Of a DNA stretch of 64,000 nucleotides, positions 35,285 through 44,075 are shown piece by piece (position 1 is the stretch's first letter; the number at the start of each line of letters is the position of its first letter). The notes beneath the pieces were generated by a model. The model made no database searches, was not told the DNA's origin, and was given only the letters and a program-made list of their open reading frames with translations. The stretch lies in the NCBI GenBank assembly GCA_023662825.1, contig JAMPIH010000011.1, positions 17,843 through 81,842 of the forward strand, written 5' to 3'. The DNA is from Bacteroides sp. Lineage in GTDB: Bacteria; Bacteroidota; Bacteroidia; Bacteroidales; P3. The position numbers and the translations under genes were made by a program.

Positions 35285-37174
35285 ATGGAGAGCGTAATCA
35301 ACATACTTCCCGAATTCGTGGCCAACCAGATTGCCGCAGGCGAAGTGGTGAACCGGCCCGCCTCTGCGGTCAAGGAACTGCTTGAGAACGCGGTGGACGC
35401 CGGTTCCTCCAAGATAGAACTGCACCTTACCGACGGCGGACGCACCCTGATACAGGTGGCCGACAACGGCTGCGGCATGAACGCCGAAGACGCCGAGCGC
35501 TGCTTTATGCCCCACGCCACCTCCAAACTGGCCAAGGCCGACGACCTGCACCATATCCGCACGATGGGATTCCGGGGCGAGGCGCTGGCCTCGATCGCGG
35601 CCGTGGCGCAAGTGGAGCTGCAGACCCGCCGTGAGGAAGACGAAACCGGCACGCGCGTCTGCATCGAAGGCAACAAAGTAACGCAAAAGGAATCCTGCGC
35701 CTGCGCGCAAGGCACCAACATCTGCGTGCGCAACCTCTACTTCAACACTCCCGCCCGCCGTCAGTTCCTCAAGAGCGACGAGGTGGAATACCGCTACGCC
35801 GAAGAAGAGTTCAACCGCATCGCCCTGGCGCAACCCGGCATCTGTTTTCAGCTGTACCGCAACGAACAGAAGATAAACCATCTGGAAGCCTCCAACCTGA
35901 ACCGCCGCATCGTGCAGCTGTTCGGCAAGGCGTTCGAGAACCGTCTGGTTAAGATAGCGCAGGAAGTGCCGGGACTAAAGGTGGCCGGCTATATCTGCAC
36001 CCCCGACTACAGCGTGAAAGGACGCGGCAAGCAGTACCTTTTCGTGAACCGCCGCATCATCCGCCACGGCGGGATCTCCAACCTGATCGAACGCGCCTAC
36101 CAGGGGCTGCTGCCCGAGGGCAAATCGCCGGCTTTCTTTATCCATCTGGAGATGGAGCCGGAAGAAATCGACGTAAACATACACCCCACCAAGACCGAGA
36201 TACGGTTCAAGAACCAGGATTTCATCTACAAGGTGCTGTTTGCCGCCGTCAAGTACGCCTTGGGCGTGAACCAGGTAAGCGACAGCATCGATTTCGGTTC
36301 CGAGCAGGCCCTGCCCTACCGGTACAGGCCGCAAGGCTACGTGCCCGAGGCGCCCAAGGTAAGGCTGAATCCCGACTACAATCCCTTTACCAATCCCGCG
36401 CCCGCAACCGACCCCACGCCCGATTACCGGGAAGCCTACGCCCGCAATTTCGCACTGATGCAGGAGAACATGCAGGTGGCCAGCGCCCCCGTGCAGATGC
36501 TGCTGGACTGCGTGGACGAAGTGCAGGCCGACACCAGGATAGAAACGCCCGGCGAACCGACGCCCCCCGCCACAGCCGAACGCGTGCGCATTTTCCAACT
36601 GTTCGACAGCTATATCGTTACCCCGCTCAAGTCGGGACTGGCGCTGATAGACCAGCAGGCCGCCTCCGAACGGGTCATCTACAACAGCTACAGCGAGCCC
36701 GAAAACGGGAACATTCCCTCCCAACGCACGCTTTTTCCGCAAACCGTGGAACTTTCGGCCTCCGACGCACAGACCGTCAAGGAGATAAAAGATGAATTGG
36801 GCACCCTGGGCTGGGCGGTGGAATGGATCGGGGGAAATTCCTTTATGGTGAACGCCATGCCGCAGGGCGTGGAGGAAAGCCGCACCCGGCAGATCCTGGA
36901 GGAGATTGCCTCCGCATGCGCCGGGCGTTCCCTGCAGACGGAAGCCGAAAAGCGGCAAAGCATCGCACTGGCGGCCGCCAAGGAACTGGCCATAAAAAAA
37001 GGAACGCCGCTTTCTCAGGAAGAAATCTTATATTTGACCACCCAATTGTTTTCCGGCCCGGCTCCCGAGCTTTCCCCGTCCGGAAAACGCGTGATACGGA
37101 TTCTGGACAAAGCCGCCGTGGAGGGGCTTTTCGGCCGTGCCGCATCACCCAAAAACCAAACGGAGAATGTATAA
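35285..37174 (+). CDS. mutL: DNA mismatch repair protein MutL
   Basis: A 629-residue GHKL ATPase: ELLENAVDAGSSKIEL, DNGCGM, MGFRGEALASIAAV and NTPARRQFLK in the N-terminal third, then the transducer domain, a Pro-rich linker (about 350-400) and the C-terminal dimerisation domain. The endonuclease motif DQHA(X)2E(X)4E reads DQQAASERVIYN, so the His and the last Glu are replaced; activity of that site is uncertain. MutL couples MutS recognition to strand excision. The last eight bases overlap the rhomboid start. Confidence 0.96.
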   Translation: MESVINILPEFVANQIAAGEVVNRPASAVKELLENAVDAGSSKIELHLTDGGRTLIQVADNGCGMNAEDAERCFMPHATSKLAKADDLHHIRTMGFRGEALASIAAVAQVELQTRREEDETGTRVCIEGNKVTQKESCACAQGTNICVRNLYFNTPARRQFLKSDEVEYRYAEEEFNRIALAQPGICFQLYRNEQKINHLEASNLNRRIVQLFGKAFENRLVKIAQEVPGLKVAGYICTPDYSVKGRGKQYLFVNRRIIRHGGISNLIERAYQGLLPEGKSPAFFIHLEMEPEEIDVNIHPTKTEIRFKNQDFIYKVLFAAVKYALGVNQVSDSIDFGSEQALPYRYRPQGYVPEAPKVRLNPDYNPFTNPAPATDPTPDYREAYARNFALMQENMQVASAPVQMLLDCVDEVQADTRIETPGEPTPPATAERVRIFQLFDSYIVTPLKSGLALIDQQAASERVIYNSYSEPENGNIPSQRTLFPQTVELSASDAQTVKEIKDELGTLGWAVEWIGGNSFMVNAMPQGVEESRTRQILEEIASACAGRSLQTEAEKRQSIALAAAKELAIKKGTPLSQEEILYLTTQLFSGPAPELSPSGKRVIRILDKAAVEGLFGRAASPKNQTENV

Positions 37175-37847
37175 CCAACAAGATAATTACCGCATCCAAG
37201 GGTTCTCTTTCCTGCCGCCGGTGGTAAAGAACCTCTTGATACTGAACGTACTCTTTTACCTTGCCGACATCAGCCTGGCCACACGGGGCATCGACCTGAG
37301 CCGCTGGCTGGGGCTGCATTATTTCACCGCCCAGAACTTCTACCCCTTCCAGTTCCTCACCTATATGTTCATGCACGGCAACTTCTCGCACCTGTTCTTC
37401 AACATGTTCGCGCTGTGGATGTTCGGCTACGCGCTCGAAAACTATTGGGGAAGCAAGCGGTTCCTGCTCTATTACCTGGTGACGGGTATCGGCGCGGGGC
37501 TGATCCAGAGCGGGGTGCAGGCCTGGGAACTGGTTCCGCTCATGCAGAAGTACGACCCGTTCTCGGTGCAGCAATATGTGGACAACATCGTTACCGTGGG
37601 AGCCTCCGGCGCCGTGTTCGGCATTCTGCTGGCGTTCGGGATGTGCTTTCCCAACGTGCCGATCTACCTCTATTTCTTCATTCCCATCCGCGCCAAATGG
37701 TTCGTGATCATATACGGAGCCATCGAGCTTTTCGCCGGCATCGGCGGAACGGCCGACGGGGTGGCGCACTTCGCCCACCTGGGCGGCATGATATTCGGTT
37801 TCCTGTTGATCCTGTACTGGAAGAAACGCGGCAGCCGGATCCGATAA
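37167..37847 (+). CDS. Rhomboid family intramembrane serine protease
   Basis: A 226-residue protein with about six membrane segments. The catalytic pair is visible: Ser147 in VGASGAVFG and His204 in HFAHLGG; HGNFSHLFFNM of the L1 loop-TM2 region is also present. Rhomboids cut membrane proteins within or near the bilayer; the substrate is unknown. The ATG overlaps the mutL end by eight bases, the common mutL-rhomboid arrangement in Bacteroidota. Confidence 0.93.
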   Translation: MYNQQDNYRIQGFSFLPPVVKNLLILNVLFYLADISLATRGIDLSRWLGLHYFTAQNFYPFQFLTYMFMHGNFSHLFFNMFALWMFGYALENYWGSKRFLLYYLVTGIGAGLIQSGVQAWELVPLMQKYDPFSVQQYVDNIVTVGASGAVFGILLAFGMCFPNVPIYLYFFIPIRAKWFVIIYGAIELFAGIGGTADGVAHFAHLGGMIFGFLLILYWKKRGSRIR

Positions 37848-37882
37848 CTTAAAACGAGTATAAAGATTAAAATCCAATAACC

Positions 37883-40741
37883 ATGATCACAAACAACTTT
37901 GCCTGCCGTCACAACGGGCCCAATCCCGAACAGACGCAGAAAATGCTCCAGACCATCGGTGTCAAGAGCATGGACGAACTGATCGACAAAACGGTTCCGG
38001 CAGCCATCCGGCTCACCCAGCCGCTCGATCTGCCCCAAGCCATGAACGAATACCAATACCTGAACCACCTGCACGCCTTGGCCGCCAAGAACCAGGTGTT
38101 CCGCTCCTATATCGGCATGGGCTACTACAACACCATCACCCCGGCCGTGATTACGCGCAACATCCTGGAAAACGCCGGCTGGTACACCTCCTACACCCCC
38201 TATCAGGCCGAAATCTCGCAAGGCCGTCTGGAAGCCCTGCTCAACTATCAGACCGTTATCTGCGACATGACCGGACTGCCCCTCACCAACGCCTCCCTCC
38301 TGGACGAAGGCACGGCGGCGGCAGAAGCCATGATCATGTTCTACCACGGCAGGAGCCGCGACAAGGTGAAGGCCAACGCCAACGTATGCTTCGTGGATGA
38401 ACGCGTGTTCCCGCAGACGCTCAGCGTTATCGAGACCCGCGCCCACCTGCTCGGCTTCACGGTAAAGACCGGCCGCATGGAAGATTTCGAATTCACGCCC
38501 GAGGTGTTCGGCGCCATCACCCAGCAGGTTGACCGCAACGGACAGGTTCACGAACTGAAGGCCTTTATCGACAAGGCGCACGCCGCCGGCGCGCTGGTGG
38601 CCGTGGCCGCCGACCTGATGGCCCTGGCCGTGCTGCGCGCCCCCGGAGAGGACGGCGCCGACTGCGTGTTCGGCAACAGCCAGCGTTTCGGCCTGCCGAT
38701 GGGCTTCGGCGGTCCCTCGGCCGGATTCTTCGCCTGCACCGACAACTTCAAGCGCTCCATTCCCGGCCGTATCATCGGCATTACCGTGGATGCCCAGGGC
38801 AACCGCGCCCTGCGTCTGGCCCTGCAGACCCGCGAGCAGCACATCAAGCGCGACAAGGCCACCTCCAACATCTGCACGGCGCAGGCCCTGATGGCGGTGA
38901 TGTCGGGCATGTACGCCGTTTATCACGGCAAGGACGGCATCCGCGAGATCGCGCTCGACATCCACGCCAACGCCAAACGCCTGGCCAAACGCGGTGCCGA
39001 ATACGGCTTCAGGCAGCTCAACACCGTGTTCTTCGACACCCTGTGCTTCGAAAGCCCCGTCTCGATCGAAACGGTACGCAAGATCGCGCTCGAACACCGC
39101 ATGAACTTCAACTACATCGACGACAAGCATTTCAGCATCAGCATCGATGAGACCACGGCCCTGGAAGACGTACGCGAAATCATCGGCGTGCTGGCCAAGG
39201 CGGTGGGCAAGGAACACGTTTGCGAAGGCGGAAAGTGCTGCCACGGCCATTGCAGCCATGAAATCCTGGAAGACATCCCCGAATCCCTGCGCCGCAGCAC
39301 GCCCTATCTGGAACACCCCGTGTTCAACACCTACCACAGCGAAACCGAAATGATGCGCTACATCAAGAAGCTGGAAGAAAAAGACCTTTCGCTGAACCGC
39401 GCCATGATTCCGCTGGGTTCCTGCACGATGAAGCTGAACGCGGCCGCCGAGATGATGTGCCTGAGCCTGCCCGAAATGGCGGCCATCCATCCTTTCGTGC
39501 CAGCCGACCAGGCTCAGGGCTACCACGAACTCATCGACCGTCTGGAAAAAGACCTCTGCGAGATAACGGGCTTCGCCAAAGCCTGCTTCCAGCCCAATTC
39601 GGGCGCCGCAGGCGAATACACCGGCCTTTCGGTAATCCGCGCCTATCAGGAAGCCAAGGGCGAAGGCCACCGCGACATCTGCCTCATTCCCGCTTCAGCG
39701 CACGGCACCAACCCCGCCTCGGCAGCCATGGCGGGCTTGAAAGTGGTGGTGGTAGCCTCCACGCCCGAAGGAGAGATCGACGTGAACGACCTCAAGGCCA
39801 AGGTGGCCGAACTGGGCAAGGACGTTTCCTGCCTCATGATCACCTATCCCTCCACGCACGGCGTGTTCGAGGAAGCGGTGCTCGACATCCTCAACATCGT
39901 TCACTCCTGCGGCGCGCAGGTGTATATGGACGGCGCCAACATGAACGCCCAGGTGGGACTCACCTCACCCGGCCACATGGGTGCCGACGTATGCCACCTC
40001 AACCTGCACAAGACTTTCGCCATGCCCCACGGCGGCGGCGGTCCCGGCGTAGGCCCCATCTGCGTGGCCAAGCATCTGGCTCCCTACCTGCCCGACCACG
40101 TGCTGGTGCCGGTAAGCCACACGGGACGCAACGCTGTTTCGTCCTCGCCCTACGGCAGCGCCTTCATCCTGCCCATCACCTACGGTTATATCCGCATGCT
40201 GGGCGCCGAAGGCCTTAAGTCGGCCACCGAATACGCCATCCTGAACGCCAACTACCTGCGCGCCCGCCTCAAAGACCACTACAAGATCTACTTTACCGGC
40301 AAGCAGGGCATGAACGCCCATGAAATGATTCTGGACTGCAACCAGTTCATGATGAGCGCCAACGTGCAGGTGGGCGATATAGCCAAGCGTCTGATGGACT
40401 ACGGTTTCCACGCGCCCACCGTGGCCTTCCCGGTTCACGGCACCCTGATGGTGGAACCCACCGAAAGCGAGCCGCTCTCCGAACTCGACCGTCTGGTGGA
40501 CGCCTTTATCGCCATCCGTGCCGAAATCAAGGAAATCGAAGACGGCAAGGCCGACCGCGAGAACAACGTGATCCACAACGCCCCGCACACCCAGCAGGTG
40601 GTTTGCGCCGACGAATGGAAATATCCCTATTCGCGCAAGCAGGCCGCTTTCCCGCTGCCGCACGACGACAAGTACTGGCCCACGGTAGGCAAGGTGGACG
40701 ACGCCTACGGCGACCGCAACCTGCAGTGCACGCTGCAATAG
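37883..40741 (+). CDS. gcvP: Glycine dehydrogenase (decarboxylating), P-protein
   Basis: A 952-residue, full-length fused P-protein. The N-terminal half shows SYIGMGYYNTITPAVITRNILENAGWYTSYTPYQAEISQGRLEALL-type sequence; the C-terminal half has the PLP lysine K710 in NLHKTFAMPHGGGGPG. It decarboxylates glycine and loads the aminomethyl group on GcvH. At residues 447-459, between the halves, is an unusual Cys/His-rich stretch CEGGKCCHGHCSH. No gcvT or gcvH is adjacent. Terminators follow. Confidence 0.97.
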   Translation: MITNNFACRHNGPNPEQTQKMLQTIGVKSMDELIDKTVPAAIRLTQPLDLPQAMNEYQYLNHLHALAAKNQVFRSYIGMGYYNTITPAVITRNILENAGWYTSYTPYQAEISQGRLEALLNYQTVICDMTGLPLTNASLLDEGTAAAEAMIMFYHGRSRDKVKANANVCFVDERVFPQTLSVIETRAHLLGFTVKTGRMEDFEFTPEVFGAITQQVDRNGQVHELKAFIDKAHAAGALVAVAADLMALAVLRAPGEDGADCVFGNSQRFGLPMGFGGPSAGFFACTDNFKRSIPGRIIGITVDAQGNRALRLALQTREQHIKRDKATSNICTAQALMAVMSGMYAVYHGKDGIREIALDIHANAKRLAKRGAEYGFRQLNTVFFDTLCFESPVSIETVRKIALEHRMNFNYIDDKHFSISIDETTALEDVREIIGVLAKAVGKEHVCEGGKCCHGHCSHEILEDIPESLRRSTPYLEHPVFNTYHSETEMMRYIKKLEEKDLSLNRAMIPLGSCTMKLNAAAEMMCLSLPEMAAIHPFVPADQAQGYHELIDRLEKDLCEITGFAKACFQPNSGAAGEYTGLSVIRAYQEAKGEGHRDICLIPASAHGTNPASAAMAGLKVVVVASTPEGEIDVNDLKAKVAELGKDVSCLMITYPSTHGVFEEAVLDILNIVHSCGAQVYMDGANMNAQVGLTSPGHMGADVCHLNLHKTFAMPHGGGGPGVGPICVAKHLAPYLPDHVLVPVSHTGRNAVSSSPYGSAFILPITYGYIRMLGAEGLKSATEYAILNANYLRARLKDHYKIYFTGKQGMNAHEMILDCNQFMMSANVQVGDIAKRLMDYGFHAPTVAFPVHGTLMVEPTESEPLSELDRLVDAFIAIRAEIKEIEDGKADRENNVIHNAPHTQQVVCADEWKYPYSRKQAAFPLPHDDKYWPTVGKVDDAYGDRNLQCTLQ

Positions 40742-40758
40742 ACGTGTCTCTTTTTCAT

Positions 40759-40796
40759 AAAAAACCCCGAAAGTTTTTTGTCCAACTTTCGGGGTT
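40759..40796 (-). terminator. Terminator for the leftward SUMF1 lipoprotein gene
   Basis: AACCCCGAAAGTT (40763-40775) and AACTTTCGGGGTT (40784-40796) form a 13-bp stem. The T-run needed for termination is on the minus strand (six A at 40759-40764). Confidence 0.75.
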
Positions 40797-40862
40797 CACT
40801 TCAAAATCGGCTCCTTTTTTATATCCAAATCTGCACCAAGAGGAATCCCCATAAAGATAATT

Positions 40863-40897
40863 AAAGCCGCAATACGATAATTGTATTGCGGCTTTTT
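40863..40897 (+). terminator. Terminator after gcvP, probably bidirectional
   Basis: AAAGCCGCAATAC (40863-40875), 7-base loop, GTATTGCGGCTTT (40883-40895), then T residues. Confidence 0.85.
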
Positions 40898-40920
40898 ATA
40901 TAGTTCCGTATGCGACAAGA

Positions 40921-42237
40921 CTACGGAAGGACGGCCACGCGGAAGCCAATATCTCCAACGTCAATGTCCGGTTCGCCCCACCCCCGACTCGACACCCGGT
41001 AGAAGTTTGTAACATCATCGTTTATAACACTATAGTCCATCCAAGAACAGCCACGCGCCACGCGATACTCCCCCTCCTTAGATCCTTGAGGATTATCTAT
41101 ATCATTTTCATCATATTGATCAGCATACCAATCCAAACACCATTCCCATACATTTCCACTCATATCATAAATTCCCAACTCGTTGGCTTTCTTTGTCCCC
41201 ACCGGATGTGTTTCCCCATAGCTATTATCCACATACCATGCAACCTCCCCGATGTCGTTGCTGCCAGCATACTTGTAATGCTGGCTCTTGTTTCCCCCAC
41301 GCGCCGCATACTCCCACTGCGCCTCCGTCGGCAACACATACTTCATACCTGTCGCCTCACTTAATTTTTTACAGAATTCCTGCGCTTCTTCCCAACTTAC
41401 CATCTCCACGGGACGATTGTCGCCTTTGAACTCCGAAGGATCCGTTCCCATTACCGCCTTCCACTGCGTCTGCGTCACCTCATACTTCCCTATATGATAC
41501 GAATCCAACTTTATTGTCCGCACCGGCTTTTCATCATCCTGTGCATCTTCACCCTGCTCAGCAGTCGCCCCCATTTCAAAAGTTCCGCCTTCCACATACA
41601 CCAATTCCATTTCTTCAAAACCCTTGCTCACAACCTTTAACCGCAAATTTTCTTTGTCGGTCTTGACGATGAGCACCGTTTCCTTATCCGCCTCCAGCAG
41701 TTTCTTCTTCATCGTGATGGTTTCGGAAGCACCTGCCGCCAAGCTGCCACTATTCGGAGTGATTTCCGTAATCCAATCTGCCTCCCATTCCATACGCCAT
41801 TCACCCGCAATATTGCCTACATTCTTAAGCCTAAAACTGCTCTCCACACCACATCCCATTTCTTCAATGGAATCACCCTCCACATCGAGGATCTGGAATT
41901 TTACAAACGGCTCTTCCATTTCTATATCCAAAGACAAAGTTTCATCTGCGGTAAGTTGGATTTCTTCTCTCTTATAATCCACATAACTGTCTTTCTGCGC
42001 GTAGAGGGTATAGGCGCCCGCTTTCAGATGGTCGATAATGTAGGAGCCGTCTTCAGCCGTCTGTACCCGTTTTCCTACGGGTTGCAGTTCTATCATTACG
42101 CCAGAGAGCGGTTCGCTCGTTTCCTTATCGGTTACCACACCCTTTATCGTGCTGTTTGCCTTTTCCTCCTTCTCGCAGCCAGTAAAGATACCCGCCAATA
42201 GGCAGAGGCCTGTCATTACGTAAAGTAATTTCTTCAT
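40921..42237 (-). CDS. Lipoprotein with regulatory-like, BACON-like and SUMF1 domains
   Basis: A 438-residue lipoprotein (Cys21 in GIFTGCEKEE). Domain order: a carboxypeptidase-regulatory-like beta-sandwich at about 30-107 (IKGVVTDKETSEPLSGVMIEL), a BACON-like Ig domain at about 110-205 (ADWITEITPNSGSLAAGAS), and a SUMF1/formylglycine-generating-enzyme fold from 210 (VEGGTFEMG, YEVTQTQWKAVMG, LPTEAQWEYAARGG, MSGNVWEWC). The end has RGCSW; whether it is catalytic is unknown, and many such Bacteroidota proteins are structural. The start at 42237 gives the lipoprotein signal and follows a good promoter. Base composition is clearly AT-rich, suggesting transfer. Confidence 0.88.
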   Translation of the reverse strand: MKKLLYVMTGLCLLAGIFTGCEKEEKANSTIKGVVTDKETSEPLSGVMIELQPVGKRVQTAEDGSYIIDHLKAGAYTLYAQKDSYVDYKREEIQLTADETLSLDIEMEEPFVKFQILDVEGDSIEEMGCGVESSFRLKNVGNIAGEWRMEWEADWITEITPNSGSLAAGASETITMKKKLLEADKETVLIVKTDKENLRLKVVSKGFEEMELVYVEGGTFEMGATAEQGEDAQDDEKPVRTIKLDSYHIGKYEVTQTQWKAVMGTDPSEFKGDNRPVEMVSWEEAQEFCKKLSEATGMKYVLPTEAQWEYAARGGNKSQHYKYAGSNDIGEVAWYVDNSYGETHPVGTKKANELGIYDMSGNVWEWCLDWYADQYDENDIDNPQGSKEGEYRVARGCSWMDYSVINDDVTNFYRVSSRGWGEPDIDVGDIGFRVAVLP

Positions 42238-42270
42238 TTTTCGTTGTATTGATTTATTTAAACAAGAGCG

Positions 42271-42301
42271 CAAAAGTAAGGTATTTCTCTCGTTAATACA
42301 A
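42271..42301 (-). promoter_or_regulatory. Promoter of the SUMF1 lipoprotein gene
   Basis: On the minus strand TTG (42301-42299), 20 bases, then TACTTTTG (42278-42271), 33 bases before the ATG. Confidence 0.7.
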
Positions 42302-42322
42302 TACAACTTTCACTATATCAAT

Positions 42323-42426
42323 ATTTTATTATTATAACAAAACACAAGTCATGATATGAAAGACACTTCTTATTTAAGATAGCATAAAATCAGCTCCTCA
42401 TATCCCGTTTGTTATAATAATAAAAT
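42323..42426. repeat. 19-bp perfect inverted repeat around a 66-bp spacer
   Basis: ATTTTATTATTATAACAAA (42323-42341) is matched exactly in inverse at 42408-42426. The spacer has no gene. The element lies just upstream of the SUMF1 lipoprotein promoter, inside the AT-rich gene-free stretch 42238-42557, where only this, the promoter and the hutH terminator are recognisable. Confidence 0.75.
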
Positions 42427-42503
42427 CCTCGCGTCTTTACAATATTTTTTCGATTATCAAACCATATTTTACCGTGTTTCCAAGATTATCGAATCATCCA
42501 TAC

Positions 42504-42536
42504 AAAAAGGGCGGAACTCCCGAGGAATCCCGCCCT
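42504..42536 (-). terminator. Terminator of the hutH operon
   Basis: On the minus strand AGGGCGG (42536-42530) pairs with CCGCCCT (42514-42508), followed by T residues. It lies 22 bases after the hutH stop. Confidence 0.8.
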
Positions 42537-42557
42537 GAAACGAAGTATCAACAACAC

Positions 42558-44054
42558 CTACTTCATCTCCCACGTCCGCAAAAAGTCCACCGACTTCTGA
42601 ATGAGGGGGTACATCACCGTGTCGTCTTCGATAAAGGCCACTTCCTTGCGGTAGGCGGCCAGGAATTTCTCGAGGATGGCCGAGGTCTTTACCGGACGGC
42701 GGAACTCGAAGGCCTGAGCCGCGTTGAAAAGTTCAATCGCCAACACACGCTCGGTGTTGTCCATCACACGGTAGGCCTTGGTGGCCGCGTTAGCCCCCAT
42801 GCTCACATGGTCTTCCTGTCCCTGCGACGACTCGATCGAATCCACGCTGGCGGGGCAGCAGAGCTGCTTGTTCTGGCTCACCACCGAAGCCGCGGCGTAT
42901 TGCGGAATCATAAAGCCGCTGTTAAGACCGGGTTTCTTGACCAGGAAACTGGGCAGACCGCGCTTGCCGGCAATCAGCTGATAGGTGCGGCGTTCCGAGA
43001 TATTGGCCAGTTCGGCCACGGCGATGGCCAGGAAGTCCTGCGTGAGGGCCAAGGGCTGGCCGTGGAAGTTACCGGCCGAAATCACCAGATCCTTATCGGG
43101 AAAAACGGTGGGATTGTCGGTAACGGCATTGATTTCCTCGAAGGTGACGCGGCTCACGTATTCGATGGCGTCTTTGGAAGCCCCGTGTACCTGCGGGATG
43201 CAGCGGAACGAATACGGATCCTGCACGTGTTCCTTCTTGCGGGCAATCATCTTGCTGCCCTTGAGGTATTTGCGGAAAGCCGCGGCGGTGTCCACCTGCC
43301 CCTTGTGGCGGCGTACATCCTGAATCTCGGGATAGAAAGGCTCGATGCGTCCGTCGAAGGCTTCCAGGGAGAGCGCGCCCACCAGGTCGGCCAGACGGCT
43401 CAGACGCCTTGCCTTAAGCACATTGTGCACCGCGAACGAGTTCATGAACTGCGTGCCGTTCAAGAGCGCCAAGCCTTCCTTGGAGGCCAGTTCGATAGGC
43501 TTCCAGCCGTATTTCTTGAGCACACCGGCGGCGGGTTTCTTCTCTCCCTTCACCCAAACTTCACCCAGACCGATCAAGGGCAGGCACATGTGCGCCAGGG
43601 GAGCCAGGTCGCCCGAGGCACCCAGCGAACCCTGCTGATAGACCACCGGCAGCACATCGTTGTTAAAGAAGTCGGCCAGACGCTGAATCGTTACCACCTG
43701 AACGCCCGAATTGCCGTACGAAAGCGACTTTATCTTCATAAGCAGCATCAGCTTCACCACGTCTTCGGGCACGGGCTCGCCCAGGCCGCAGGCATGCGAC
43801 ATCATGAGGTTCTTCTGCAGCTGCGAGAGCTGTTTTTCGGAAATGCTCACGTTACAGAGCGAACCGAAACCGGTGGTGACCCCGTAGATGGGATCCTTGT
43901 GGGTCTTGGTCTTCTTGTCCAGATAGTCGCGGCATTTCTTTACGGCAGACAAAACATCCTTGGAAAGGCTGATCTGCATCTTGTCGTTGATGATCCGTTC
44001 GATTTCGTCGAAACTGAGATCCTTCAGGGTGATCTCGAAAACGTTCTTTTTCAT
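42558..44054 (-). CDS. hutH: Histidine ammonia-lyase
   Basis: A 498-residue MIO-dependent lyase. The prosthetic group forms from Ala146-Ser147-Gly148 in GSLGASGDLAPLAHM. The selectivity motif is Ser86-His87 (MMSHACGLGEP), as in histidine lyases rather than tyrosine or phenylalanine lyases. GNFHGQPLA and SSQGQEDHVSMG are also present. It deaminates histidine to urocanate. Other hut genes are absent nearby; it is last in a run with hisS, so histidine may be its link to context. A terminator follows. Confidence 0.92.
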   Translation of the reverse strand: MKKNVFEITLKDLSFDEIERIINDKMQISLSKDVLSAVKKCRDYLDKKTKTHKDPIYGVTTGFGSLCNVSISEKQLSQLQKNLMMSHACGLGEPVPEDVVKLMLLMKIKSLSYGNSGVQVVTIQRLADFFNNDVLPVVYQQGSLGASGDLAPLAHMCLPLIGLGEVWVKGEKKPAAGVLKKYGWKPIELASKEGLALLNGTQFMNSFAVHNVLKARRLSRLADLVGALSLEAFDGRIEPFYPEIQDVRRHKGQVDTAAAFRKYLKGSKMIARKKEHVQDPYSFRCIPQVHGASKDAIEYVSRVTFEEINAVTDNPTVFPDKDLVISAGNFHGQPLALTQDFLAIAVAELANISERRTYQLIAGKRGLPSFLVKKPGLNSGFMIPQYAAASVVSQNKQLCCPASVDSIESSQGQEDHVSMGANAATKAYRVMDNTERVLAIELFNAAQAFEFRRPVKTSAILEKFLAAYRKEVAFIEDDTVMYPLIQKSVDFLRTWEMK

Positions 44055-44075
44055 ATCGTCGTTTTTATATTTGCT

